NCBI RefSeq assembly: GCF_016616425.1
Contig: NZ_CP067101.1
Coordinates: forward strand, 3,410,001-3,474,000
Length of the DNA stretch: 64,000 bases
Reading direction: 5' to 3'
Source of the DNA: Bradyrhizobium diazoefficiens
GTDB taxonomy: Bacteria; Pseudomonadota; Alphaproteobacteria; Rhizobiales; Xanthobacteraceae
Under the pieces are notes generated by a model. It ran no database searches and was not told the DNA's origin. It saw only the letters and a list, made by a program, of their open reading frames with translations. How positions within the stretch are numbered: position 1 is the stretch's first letter; every line of letters starts with the position of its first letter. Of the stretch, positions 44,713 through 52,426 are shown one piece after another. The position numbers were made by a program, and so were the translations under genes.

Positions 44713-45068
44713 GCGAGCGTCTGGCGGACTGGACCAAGGGCGAAGAGGCGATCACCTATCAAACCTGCGCCGCATGCGGCCATGTGCAGTATTTCCATCG
44801 TGCCTTCTGCGCGGCTTGCGGAGCCGTCGACCCGCGCGAGCAGCGCGCCAGCGGCAAGGGCAGGATCTACGCCACCTCGCTGGTCTGCCGTGCCGCCACG
44901 CCCGAGACGCGCGCACATGTGCCCTACAACATCCTGCTGGTCGATTGCGCCGAGGGTTTTCGCATGATGGCGCACGGCGAAAAGAACCTGGCCATCGGCG
45001 ACGAGGTGACCGCGAGCTTCAGGCCTTTTGCCGGAAAATTGGTGCCGTTCTTCGCGAAGAAAACCTGA
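44709..45068 (+). CDS. DUF35 zinc-ribbon/OB-fold protein, partner of the thiolase-fold protein
   Basis: The 119-residue protein has a zinc ribbon with C20, C23, C34 and C37 (YQTCAACGHVQYFHRAFCAACG) followed by an OB-fold (ATSLVCRAATPETRAHVPYNI, FRMMAHGEKNLAIGDEVTASF). DUF35 proteins bind acyl-CoA and complete the active site of thiolase-like or MaoC-like partners. The four-base overlap with the preceding gene and their co-occurrence in other systems make a two-protein complex likely. A degenerate REP element follows the gene. Confidence 0.87.
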   Translation: MSERLADWTKGEEAITYQTCAACGHVQYFHRAFCAACGAVDPREQRASGKGRIYATSLVCRAATPETRAHVPYNILLVDCAEGFRMMAHGEKNLAIGDEVTASFRPFAGKLVPFFAKKT

Positions 45069-45156
45069 CGGGATTCGCCATTCGGGGGCGGTCCGAAGGA
45101 CCGAGCCTGGAACGGGATTCTGGGCCTGGCCTGTGCGAAAGCCACCCCGGAATGAC
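45067..45156. repeat. Degenerate REP-like element, copy D of the GTCATTCCGGGG family
   Basis: The right end CCACCCCGGAATGAC is intact, but the left end reads ACGGGATTCGCCATTCGGGGGCGG and is eroded. An inner GGTCCGAAGGACC hairpin remains. It follows the DUF35 stop. Confidence 0.6.
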
Positions 45157-45170
45157 GAAAACTCTGAACT

Positions 45171-45223
45171 AAAGCATGATCCGGAAAAGTGCGCAGCGGT
45201 TTTCCGGAAAGATCATGCTTAAA
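45171..45223. repeat. Palindromic repeat with AAAGCATGATC ends
   Basis: AAAGCATGATCCGGAAAA pairs with TTTTCCGGAAAGATCATGCTT around GTGCGCAGCGG, apart from one bulged base. Elements of this form are dispersed in Bradyrhizobium-type genomes. Confidence 0.75.
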
Positions 45224-45232
45224 CAACAACCT

Positions 45233-45272
45233 AAAGCGCGATGACGATTCATCCTGATCGCATCGCGCTTTA
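45233..45272. repeat. Palindrome AAAGCGCGATG...CATCGCGCTTT
   Basis: The 11-base arms flank a partly paired core (GAT...GATC). It overlaps the last codon and stop of the 33-codon minus-strand gene and may serve as its transcript end. Confidence 0.7.
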
Positions 45273-45371
45273 GCGCCCGTAGAACAAGATGCTGGCGATG
45301 ACGAGCATTGCCGTTACCGCCAGCATATGCGCGAGCGCTCCCGAGGCCGCCCCCTTGGTGGCTTCCTTCAT
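45270..45371 (-). CDS. Very small membrane protein, 33 residues
   Basis: A 33-codon gene begins at ATG 45371 with GGAG eight bases upstream. It encodes a polar start (MKEATKGAASG) followed by one hydrophobic helix (LAVTAMLVIASILFY) and a GR end. It is likely a single-span inner-membrane peptide. Function is unknown. The stop codon lies inside the palindrome at 45233-45272. It is too short for usual gene prediction, and the ribosome-binding site plus clean helix are the evidence for it. Confidence 0.6.
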   Translation of the reverse strand: MKEATKGAASGALAHMLAVTAMLVIASILFYGR

Positions 45372-45644
45372 GTCTTTTTCTCCCTAGACTTGGGCGTGAC
45401 TCATCGATGCGTGTTTGAAGCGCAAAGACGGCCAATTGTTTTACTCGGAACACCCCACTCTCGAGTATTCGCCGCGATTTGTCCCCACGCAGCGAATATC
45501 GACTGTGCCAAGGTCGATCAGCAATGCGGCGGCAATTTGACTCCTTGATGTTGCTCCTGCGTCCGCGCGCGAATAGAGTTTTTGGCAACCTATCCCGGCA
45601 GCGACAATGAGCATCAAAAGCTCAGGAAAAACTTCAGGAAAATC

Positions 45645-46172
45645 ATGGCCCGCATCGATTACAGCGACCCGTCCAAGGCATCCGACCGCACCCGCGAGAT
45701 CCTCGACAAGAACCGCAACGCCAACATCTTCCGCATGATGGCGCACTCGCCGAGCTATTTCGAGCAGTACTGCAGACTAGGGGGCGCGATCCGCCACAAG
45801 GGCGAGCTCGATCCGGTCGTGCGCGAGCTCGCGATCACCCGCACTGGCATTTTGTGCGAGGCGCCGTACGAGATCGTCGCGCACAAGCGCATAGGCAAGA
45901 ATGTCGGCGTCACCGACGCACAGAACGAAGCGCTCGCAAACTGGCAGGCGGCGACCTGTTTCGACGAGGTGCAGCGCGCTGCACTCGCCTTCACCGACGA
46001 AATCGTGAAATTGAGCAAGCCGACGGAGGCGACCTTCAGGGCGATCGCGTCAAAGCTGACGCCGGCCGCGCTGGTCGAGCTGCAGCTCTCGGTCGGTTTC
46101 TACATCATGACCTCGAAATTCCTGGAAACGTTCGAAATCGATCTCCAGCCGGTTACGGACGTGGTAGGCTGA
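45645..46172 (+). CDS. Carboxymuconolactone decarboxylase-family protein
   Basis: The 175-residue helical protein belongs to the CMD/AhpD superfamily. The central motif ELAITRTGILCEAPYEIVAHKRIG aligns with the AhpD E...C...C/H region, but only one cysteine is present and the CxxC pair is lost, so an AhpD-like peroxidase role is unlikely. A hydrolase or decarboxylase activity is possible and untested. The ATG at 45645 has AGGA upstream; a start 21 codons earlier lacks one. It is followed after 26 bases by a MazG-like gene on the same strand. Confidence 0.82.
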   Translation: MARIDYSDPSKASDRTREILDKNRNANIFRMMAHSPSYFEQYCRLGGAIRHKGELDPVVRELAITRTGILCEAPYEIVAHKRIGKNVGVTDAQNEALANWQAATCFDEVQRAALAFTDEIVKLSKPTEATFRAIASKLTPAALVELQLSVGFYIMTSKFLETFEIDLQPVTDVVG

Positions 46173-46198
46173 TCCGAAAGACGCGGCGAGGTTTGCCG

Positions 46199-46501
46199 AT
46201 GACGATCGACGAATACGCGGCCTGGGCCGCAACCATTGCCAAGGTCGATGAGCGCCCGTCGAACGAGCGGCTGTCCTATCTCGGCCTCGGCCTTGCTGGC
46301 GAAGCCGGCGAGGTCGCCGATCACATCAAGAAGCTGCTGCGCGACGACTGGCTCGACAAGGCGGGCCTGGTCGATGAGCTCGGCGACGTCGTCTATTACT
46401 GGGCCTGCCTGTGTACGGCGACCGGTCGGAAGCCGTCCGAGCTGCTCGAAGCGAGCGCGGCGAAGATCAAGCGGCGGCTGAGCGAGGCGGCGAGCCGGTA
46501 G
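46199..46501 (+). CDS. MazG-like nucleotide pyrophosphohydrolase
   Basis: The 100-residue all-helical protein has the metal-binding pattern E35-x-x-E38 (GEAGEVADHIKK) and E60-x-x-D63 (LVDELGDVVYYW), typical of single-domain MazG proteins. These hydrolyse (d)NTPs to NMP and pyrophosphate and remove abnormal nucleotides. It is cytosolic and dimeric in the family. It is followed by a large compound palindrome rather than another gene. Confidence 0.85.
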   Translation: MTIDEYAAWAATIAKVDERPSNERLSYLGLGLAGEAGEVADHIKKLLRDDWLDKAGLVDELGDVVYYWACLCTATGRKPSELLEASAAKIKRRLSEAASR

Positions 46502-46526
46502 GGCGAGAAGCGAGTTGGAATGAGAT

Positions 46527-46683
46527 CACCTCTCCCGAAGGGAGAGGTCGGATCGCATCAAAGATGCGATCCGGGTGAGGGGTTACGGTCTCAGTTGAAC
46601 GTGGCGGCCCCTCACCCGGATTGCACTGGACGATGCTTCGCATCGCCAGGCGCAATCCGACCTCTCCCCGTCGGGGAGAGGTG
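46527..46683. repeat. Compound palindromic repeat of 157 bp
   Basis: Four hairpins are nested or adjacent. ACCTCTCCC-GA-AGGGAGAGGT lies at 46528-46548. GGATCGCATC-AAA-GATGCGATCC lies at 46550-46572. CCGGGTGAGGGG (46571-46582) pairs with CCCCTCACCCGG (46608-46619). ACCTCTCCCC-GTC-GGGGAGAGGT lies at 46660-46682. It occupies most of the gap between the MazG-like and glutaminase genes, whose 3' ends face each other, so it probably also ends both transcripts. Confidence 0.85.
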
Positions 46684-46698
46684 AAGAGCGACCGCCGC

Positions 46699-48546
46699 TC
46701 ACGTCGACGTCAAAATATCTACCTTCGCATTGGCGACGATCAGACGGTCAGCGAGGAGCTGCGCCAGATTGCGCATGATGCGTTCGCTGGCGTGCGGGTG
46801 CTGCTTGCGGAAGCGTCCAAACTCCTTCAGCGGCACTTCGTACGCAGTCGCCGCCATGTCGGCAAAGACGTCGGCCGACCGCGTCGTTTCCAGCAGCGCC
46901 ATTTCGCCGAACGCCATGCCGGCGGTCAGCGTCGCGAGCCGCACGCCGTCGGGCAGCGTGACGTGCACGGCACCGCTGCGCAGGAAGAACAGGGCATCGG
47001 CGGGGTCGCCCGTGGCGAGAATCTTCGCGCCGGACTGATAGGTGCGGATGATGCAGATCGAGGCGAGGTCCGTCAGTTCGTCCTCGCCCAGACCCTCGAG
47101 CAGCGGCTGCTCGGCAAGCTCGGTGGTCTCATGGAAGTCGATCGATCCGCCATAGCGATAGACGATCTGATCCTCGGCCCATTCGATCGCGGTGTCGAGC
47201 AGGTAGAAGTCGCGGACGTTCTTCAGCTCCGCGGTCCATTCCCGCAAACTATCCCACTCCCTGGATGTGCGCCTGACGCCTGACAGCACCACCGTGACAT
47301 TCAGTGCGGCGAGCTCCTCGAACGCTTCGGCCACGAGCCGCGCCCCGGCGCGCGTGGTCGAGGTGACGCGGTGGAGATCGAAGATCACGAATTGCGGACG
47401 GGACCGCCCTGCGAGCCGCCGGGAGACGTAGTCGACGGCGGACAGAGACAGCGTGCCGACCAGCTCGATGACCCGCACCTCCTGCTCATGTGCAGCCAGG
47501 ATTTCGCGCTCCTGCGGCCGGCGTACGCGGCGTGACGGGCTCCTGCCGATGTCGTAGTCGGCGATGACGGCGTTGCGGGCGTCGTCGCTGCGGTTGAGCA
47601 TGTGCAGATCGTAATGCGAGGACAGCGCCTCGCAGACCTTGATGCCGCGCACGCTGTTGCCGTGCTTGTCGAGCTTCGGCGAATAGCTGCCAAGGCCGAG
47701 GCGGGCAGGGAGCGCCGCCAGAATGCCGCCCCCGACGCCGCTCTTGGCGGGAATGCCGATGCGGTAGATCCATTCGCCGGCATAGTCGTACATGCCCGAG
47801 GAAGTCATCACCGAGAGCGTGCGCGAGATCGCGTAAGCGCTCAGCACCTGTTCGCCCGTGACCGGGTTGACGCCGCGATTGGCGAGCGTTGCCGCCATCA
47901 CCGCGATGTCGCGCGCCGTGACCAGCACGGCGCATTGCCGGAAATAGACGTCGAGCACGGCGGCGACGTTGTCCGAGATCACCGCGTTGGTCTTCAGGAG
48001 ATACGCGATGGCGCGGTTGCGGTCGCCGGTCTGACTTTCCGAGCCGTAGACGGCTTCGTCGACGCCGAGCTCGCGCCCCGCGAAGCGGCCGAGCGCAAGG
48101 CGGATCTGCTCGAAGGCCTCCGTGCCCTTGCTGTCGTAGATCAGCCCGGTGCAGGCGATCGCGCCGGCATTGACCATAGGGTTGAACGGATGGTTCTCGG
48201 AGTTGAGCCGGATCGAGTTGAAGGGATCGCCCGACGGCTCGACACCGATCGCGCTCTCGACCCTGCCAGCGCCGAGCAGGTCCAGCGCCAGCGCGAACAC
48301 GAACGGCTTCGACATCGACTGGATGGTGAAGGGTACCCGGCTGTCGCCGACTTCATAGACATGGCCATCCAGGGTTGCGAGGCTGATGCCGAAACAGGCT
48401 GGGTCGGCCTTGCCGAGCTCCGGAATGTAGTCGGCAACGCTGCCCGAGGTTTCGGCGGAGAATTCGTTGAGGCAATTGTCCAGGAACCGCAGCAAGGGCG
48501 GTTTCGAGCGGGTCCAGGCGGAGGCGAGCGGCGAGAGCGGTGTCAT
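46699..48546 (-). CDS. glsA: Glutaminase fused to STAS and cyclic-nucleotide-binding domains
   Basis: The 615-residue protein starts with a serine-type glutaminase domain (about 1-310) with the S77-x-x-K80 catalytic motif (FTIQSMSKPFVFALA), NPMVNAGAI and SGVGGGILAALP. A STAS domain (about 345-460, IELVGTLSLSAVDYVSRRL, VIFDLHRVTSTTRAGARL) follows. A cyclic-nucleotide-binding fold (about 480-600, GAKILATGDPADALFFLRSGAVHV, MAFGEMALLETTRSADV) ends the chain. It converts glutamine to glutamate and ammonia, and the added domains suggest control by cNMP and partner binding. The gene starts 19 bases after the TRAP permease stop, so it is probably co-transcribed with a TAXI-TRAP importer. Confidence 0.9.
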   Translation of the reverse strand: MTPLSPLASAWTRSKPPLLRFLDNCLNEFSAETSGSVADYIPELGKADPACFGISLATLDGHVYEVGDSRVPFTIQSMSKPFVFALALDLLGAGRVESAIGVEPSGDPFNSIRLNSENHPFNPMVNAGAIACTGLIYDSKGTEAFEQIRLALGRFAGRELGVDEAVYGSESQTGDRNRAIAYLLKTNAVISDNVAAVLDVYFRQCAVLVTARDIAVMAATLANRGVNPVTGEQVLSAYAISRTLSVMTSSGMYDYAGEWIYRIGIPAKSGVGGGILAALPARLGLGSYSPKLDKHGNSVRGIKVCEALSSHYDLHMLNRSDDARNAVIADYDIGRSPSRRVRRPQEREILAAHEQEVRVIELVGTLSLSAVDYVSRRLAGRSRPQFVIFDLHRVTSTTRAGARLVAEAFEELAALNVTVVLSGVRRTSREWDSLREWTAELKNVRDFYLLDTAIEWAEDQIVYRYGGSIDFHETTELAEQPLLEGLGEDELTDLASICIIRTYQSGAKILATGDPADALFFLRSGAVHVTLPDGVRLATLTAGMAFGEMALLETTRSADVFADMAATAYEVPLKEFGRFRKQHPHASERIMRNLAQLLADRLIVANAKVDILTST

Positions 48547-48565
48547 CGCCTCTTGTGCAACGCGA

Positions 48566-50638
48566 TCAGGGTGCGCGCAACCCGTCCGGAACTATGGTCT
48601 GCCGCCGGACCAGCAGCAGGGCGAGCAAAGCGGTGGGCGCAAGGATGGCAAGGCCCAGCAGCGTCACCTGGATCTGCGACAGCGGCATGATCCCGCCACC
48701 CGGTGTCGCCACCACGAAGCCGCCAATGACGAGCAGCACGCGAATCGGCCATTCCAGCGCACCGGCACCGCGGAGATCGCCGACGAAGGACTGGTAGCCC
48801 TGAATGCCGCCGCAGATGAACAGCGTTCCGAACGCAGCCAGCGCCATCAGGCCGAGCGCGGCAAGATAGGGGCTCGACCCCTGCAGCACCAGCGCCGGAT
48901 TGAGCACGAAGAAGAACGGCAGAAAATAGATGATGCTGCCGACCCACATCGATTCCCAGCCCGTTTTCATCGCCGGCGAGCCGGCAATGCCTGCGGCGGC
49001 GAACGAAGCGATCGCGACTGGCGGGGTGATCGACGACAGCATGCCCCAATAGAAGATGAACATGTGCACCGCCATGCGGTTGAGCCCGAGCTTCTCCAGC
49101 GCGGGCGCGACCAGAATGGCGAGGAAGATGTAGCAGGCCGTCGTCGTCAGCCCGAGGCCGAGGATCAGGCTGGTGATGGCGCACATGCCGAGCAGCAGAA
49201 GGGCGTTGTCGCCGGCCAGCGTCAACAGGTCGTTGGCGAGGCTCGACACCACCCCGGTCATCGAGAACGCGCCGATCAGGAGGCCGCATCCGGCGAGGAT
49301 ACCGACGAGCTCGACGAAGGTACGGCCGTTGAGCTCGAGGAATCTGCCGATCGTCGAGAACGTCCAGCGCGTGTCTTTGGAAAAGAACTGGTTGAGGATC
49401 AGGAGAAGGGCGGTTGCGTAGAACGGTGCATGGCTCTCGCGCTTGAAGTAGAGCAGCATCACGATCAGCAGCGCGATGACGAAGACGTAGTACCAGCCGT
49501 CCTTGATCGTATCCATGATGCGCGGCAGCTCGGCGCGCGGAATGCCTTCCAGTCCGTGGCGCGCGGCATAGGCGTCGACCTGCATGAACAGGCCGATGTA
49601 GTAGAGTATGGCCGGGATGATCGCGGCGAGCGCGACGTCGGCATAGCTGACGTTGAGGAATTGCGCGATCACGAAGGCAGTCGCGCCCATCACCGGCGGC
49701 GCCAGCACGGCGCCGGTCGAGGCGCAGGCCTCGATTGCGCCGGCATAGGACGCGCGAAAGCCGCTCTTCTTCATCACGGGGATCGTCATGGTGCCGGCGG
49801 TCAGCACGTTGGAGATGATCGAGCCCGACATCATGCCGAGCAGGCCGCTCGCAAAGATGCAAACCTTCGCCGCGCCGCCGCGGAATGTGCCGCACAGTGC
49901 GAAGGCAAGGTTGATGAAGAATTTTCCGGCACCGGTCATCATCAGCGCAGTGCCGAACACGAGAAAGCCGATCACGGTGTCGGCAAAGGCCTGGATGGGA
50001 ATGCCAAGCAGGCTTTCGCCCGATAGCACATGATAGGCGGTTGCCTGTTCCAGCGTCGATTGCGCGCCGCGGAACGGCCCGAGCCAGCCGGCCTCAGCGA
50101 ACAGCGGATAGACGGTGAAGGGAAGCACGCTCAAGAGCAGGCTCCAGCCGCCGGTGCGGCGCAGCGCCTCCATCAGCATCGCCCACATCACGAGCCCTGC
50201 CGCGATCACGCTGTTCGGTGCGCCGCCGAATTCCCAGCCGGCTTCCGCCGCCTTGCGTACGTTGGACATCAGTATCAGGGCCGCCGCGAAGGTCACGACG
50301 AAGAAGACTAGGTCGTACCAGGGAACACGGTCGAGCGGCGCGCGCGCCGTGCCCGGAAAGATCAGGAAGGTGAACGGCAGCATCAGCGCGATCAGGAGAT
50401 AGAAATACTCCGTGTTGAGCTGGGTGTAGCCGACGAAGAAACGCAGCGAGAATTGCTGGTTGATGCATAGCAGGATCGTCGCCGCGGTCGCTGCGACCAG
50501 CGTCCAGCGCCAGGCGCCGCGCAAGGTGCGCACGCGCGTCACCTCCGCTTCCTGCATGTTGGCGGCCGCGCCATGTGGGTCGTCGAACACGACCCGCTTG
50601 GCCTCGTCTTGCGGGGCGGAAGTAATTGAAGCAGACAT
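48566..50638 (-). CDS. TRAP transporter fused small/large permease, TAXI type
   Basis: The 690-residue inner-membrane protein merges the DctQ-like small subunit and the DctM-like large subunit, as is usual for TAXI systems. It has about 16 hydrophobic helices, with GMMSGSIISNVLTAGTMTIPVM and GATAFVIAQFLNVSY-type hairpins of the M domain. It uses a sodium or proton gradient to import the ligand bound by the TAXI protein upstream. Gaps of 143 bases upstream and 19 bases downstream (glutaminase) point to a single operon. Confidence 0.92.
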   Translation of the reverse strand: MSASITSAPQDEAKRVVFDDPHGAAANMQEAEVTRVRTLRGAWRWTLVAATAATILLCINQQFSLRFFVGYTQLNTEYFYLLIALMLPFTFLIFPGTARAPLDRVPWYDLVFFVVTFAAALILMSNVRKAAEAGWEFGGAPNSVIAAGLVMWAMLMEALRRTGGWSLLLSVLPFTVYPLFAEAGWLGPFRGAQSTLEQATAYHVLSGESLLGIPIQAFADTVIGFLVFGTALMMTGAGKFFINLAFALCGTFRGGAAKVCIFASGLLGMMSGSIISNVLTAGTMTIPVMKKSGFRASYAGAIEACASTGAVLAPPVMGATAFVIAQFLNVSYADVALAAIIPAILYYIGLFMQVDAYAARHGLEGIPRAELPRIMDTIKDGWYYVFVIALLIVMLLYFKRESHAPFYATALLLILNQFFSKDTRWTFSTIGRFLELNGRTFVELVGILAGCGLLIGAFSMTGVVSSLANDLLTLAGDNALLLLGMCAITSLILGLGLTTTACYIFLAILVAPALEKLGLNRMAVHMFIFYWGMLSSITPPVAIASFAAAGIAGSPAMKTGWESMWVGSIIYFLPFFFVLNPALVLQGSSPYLAALGLMALAAFGTLFICGGIQGYQSFVGDLRGAGALEWPIRVLLVIGGFVVATPGGGIMPLSQIQVTLLGLAILAPTALLALLLVRRQTIVPDGLRAP

Positions 50639-50717
50639 GATGGATTCCGCGCGTGGGCTGGTAACTTACGAAGCGAATGGCCGTTGGTTGAAATCGCTAG
50701 AGCCGCGGGCTCTTCAA

Positions 50718-50739
50718 CCTCTCCCGCAAGCGGGAGAGG
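50718..50739. repeat. Short perfect hairpin repeat
   Basis: CCTCTCCCGC and GCGGGAGAGG are exact inverse arms separated by AA, in the gap between the TAXI and TRAP permease genes. The CTCTCCC core is also found in the 46527-46683 element. Confidence 0.75.
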
Positions 50740-50781
50740 GAGCGCACCGCGGTCCTGGCAACTATCAAGCCCATTGCACGA

Positions 50782-51948
50782 CTATTCCTCGAACCCGTTG
50801 GGCATGTCGGCCTTGGCGAGCGCCGTCGCGCGCGCCTTCATCCAGCCCGCGAGGAACGCCTTGTCGTCCGACGGCGGATTGGACTTGCCGTAATCAGCCC
50901 ACGCGGCTGTCAGCACCTCCTGCCGCTTGATCAGCTTGTTGTTGTGCGCCTCCTGCGCATCGTTCCATTGTCCGGCTTCCTTCAACGCCTTCACCGCACC
51001 GGGATGCACCGGCACCACCCAGTTCTTGGTCTGGCGGTCGGCTGCCAGCCCGCCCGCGCCGGGTGCGGAATCCTTGTAGACGTCGTAATTCACGATCATC
51101 GCCTTGGCGATCGCATAGACCTGGTCGGCCGGCTGCGAGGCGTAGGCGACGAAGATCGGATAGGGGTAGTTGCCAAGCTCCACCGGTTTGTCCGGCGAGA
51201 TCCCGGCGCCGCAGGTGGCGAGCTGCGGGAAGAAAAACGATCCGACCTTGTGCATCCGCGCCCAGCCCTCTTTGTCCTTGGCGGGCAGCGGCGGCCAGAT
51301 CAGGCCGCGCGGCGAGGTCTCGGCCTCCTTGGCCGGGCCGGTGATGGTGGTGCCGAAGGCGGCATCGACGTCGTTGTTGATCAGGCCCTTCCACATCGCG
51401 CCGTAGCTTGCGAACTCGACGATCTTGACATCCTTCTGCGTCAGCCCGGCGAAGGCGAGCACGGCGAGCGAGTTCTGGTTCAGCGCCGGCGAGCCGACCA
51501 CGAACCCGACGCGCTTGCCTTTGAGGTCCTTGAGCTCCTTCACGCCGGTGTCGGCGGCGACGCCGAGCGAACCGCAATTGCAATCGACGGACGAGAGCAG
51601 GATCTGGAGCGGCTGCGGGCCCCATTCCTTCGCGCCGAACTCGAACACGCCTTCTTGTGCGAAGTAGGTGCCGGATCCCATTGCCGAGGCCGCCGCGCGC
51701 TTGGCGCGCAACGGTGCGAGGCGGGCGACGTCGTTGCCCGCCGGCAGCACGCGCACGTCGGTGCCGTATTTGTCCTTCATCATCTTGCCGACGCCGACCG
51801 CGATGTTGAAGCCGGCGGTGCCGGTGTCATAGGCGGTGAAGGCCATTGTTGTCGGCAGCTTGATGTCTTCGGCGAAAGAATAGCCTGTAGACGCAAAAGA
51901 AATGCCCGCGACCAAGGCAGGCGCGAGCATGAGCAACCCTCGAAGCAT
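50782..51948 (-). CDS. TAXI-family TRAP periplasmic binding protein
   Basis: The 388-residue protein has a signal peptide (LLMLAPALVAGISFASTGYSFA|ED) and the TAXI-type ligand-binding fold (LPTTMAFTAYDTGTAGFNIAVGVGKMM, VLPAGNDVARLAPLRAKRA, LKDLKGKRVGFVVGSPALNQ). It is longer than most TAXI proteins (about 320). Known TAXI proteins bind glutamate, glutamine or dicarboxylates, but the ligand here is open. The ATG at 51948 follows GGAGGG; an upstream start would add an Arg-rich leader. It is separated from the biotin carrier gene by 162 bases. Confidence 0.9.
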   Translation of the reverse strand: MLRGLLMLAPALVAGISFASTGYSFAEDIKLPTTMAFTAYDTGTAGFNIAVGVGKMMKDKYGTDVRVLPAGNDVARLAPLRAKRAAASAMGSGTYFAQEGVFEFGAKEWGPQPLQILLSSVDCNCGSLGVAADTGVKELKDLKGKRVGFVVGSPALNQNSLAVLAFAGLTQKDVKIVEFASYGAMWKGLINNDVDAAFGTTITGPAKEAETSPRGLIWPPLPAKDKEGWARMHKVGSFFFPQLATCGAGISPDKPVELGNYPYPIFVAYASQPADQVYAIAKAMIVNYDVYKDSAPGAGGLAADRQTKNWVVPVHPGAVKALKEAGQWNDAQEAHNNKLIKRQEVLTAAWADYGKSNPPSDDKAFLAGWMKARATALAKADMPNGFEE

Positions 51949-52110
51949 ATTTCCCTCCAATGATCCCCGCGTTCGCCGCAAAGATTTTCTTACTTTGTTT
52001 GAAACAGATATTCCTTTGAAGCGGATCATGTCACCGCGATGAAGCGAAGGCAACGCCGTACCGCGAACGCAGGAATGAGTCAGACAGATTGTCGCGGAAG
52101 CTGTGGACAG

Positions 52111-52332
52111 TCAGTTCGCGACGATCGCGATCGCCTGTCCCTCGGCAACGACGTCGTCGAGCTTGACGAGAAGCGACGTGATCGTGCCGTTCGCAGGCGA
52201 GGGTATCGGAATCTCCATCTTCATCGCTTCGACCACCACAACGTCATCGCCATCTGCGACGGTTCCTCCAACTTGCACGGGAGTTGCGCAGACGCGTCCC
52301 GCGACCTCGGTGACGATCTTAATTTCTGGCAT
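52111..52332 (-). CDS. Stand-alone biotin carrier protein (BCCP-like), 73 residues
   Basis: The protein is a single biotinyl domain: the modified lysine is K38 in VVEAMKMEIPI, with the protruding GTVADGDD turn before it and the IAIVAN last strand. There is no Pro-rich or N-terminal extension as in AccB. It should accept CO2 on biotin and deliver it to a carboxyltransferase, most likely the one encoded 1 kb away on the other strand. No biotin carboxylase gene is nearby. The ATG at 52332 follows an AAGGCGATGGC context. Confidence 0.88.
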   Translation of the reverse strand: MPEIKIVTEVAGRVCATPVQVGGTVADGDDVVVVEAMKMEIPIPSPANGTITSLLVKLDDVVAEGQAIAIVAN

Positions 52333-52385
52333 GCCATCGCCTTTTTGTTGTCGTTGCAAAATGCCTGAGGTAGCGTCGTCTGCAA

Positions 52386-52411
52386 GCGGAATTTAATTCC
52401 GCAGAGCGGAA
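52386..52411. promoter_or_regulatory. Overlapping IclR-type palindromes
   Basis: GCGGAATTTAATTCCGC (52386-52402) has 7-bp perfect arms, and TTCCGCAGAGCGGAA (52397-52411) shares its right arm and adds a third half-site. The array lies 16 bases before the IclR start and 54 bases from the divergent biotin-carrier start, where autoregulation and control of the other arm are expected. Confidence 0.65.
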
Positions 52412-52426
52412 CAAACGGTAGGGAAC

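Noticed and set aside
48467..50026. 519-codon plus-strand frame opposite the TRAP permease
   Set aside because: Extremely charged and His/Arg-rich; the opposite strand has membrane helices and TRAP motifs.
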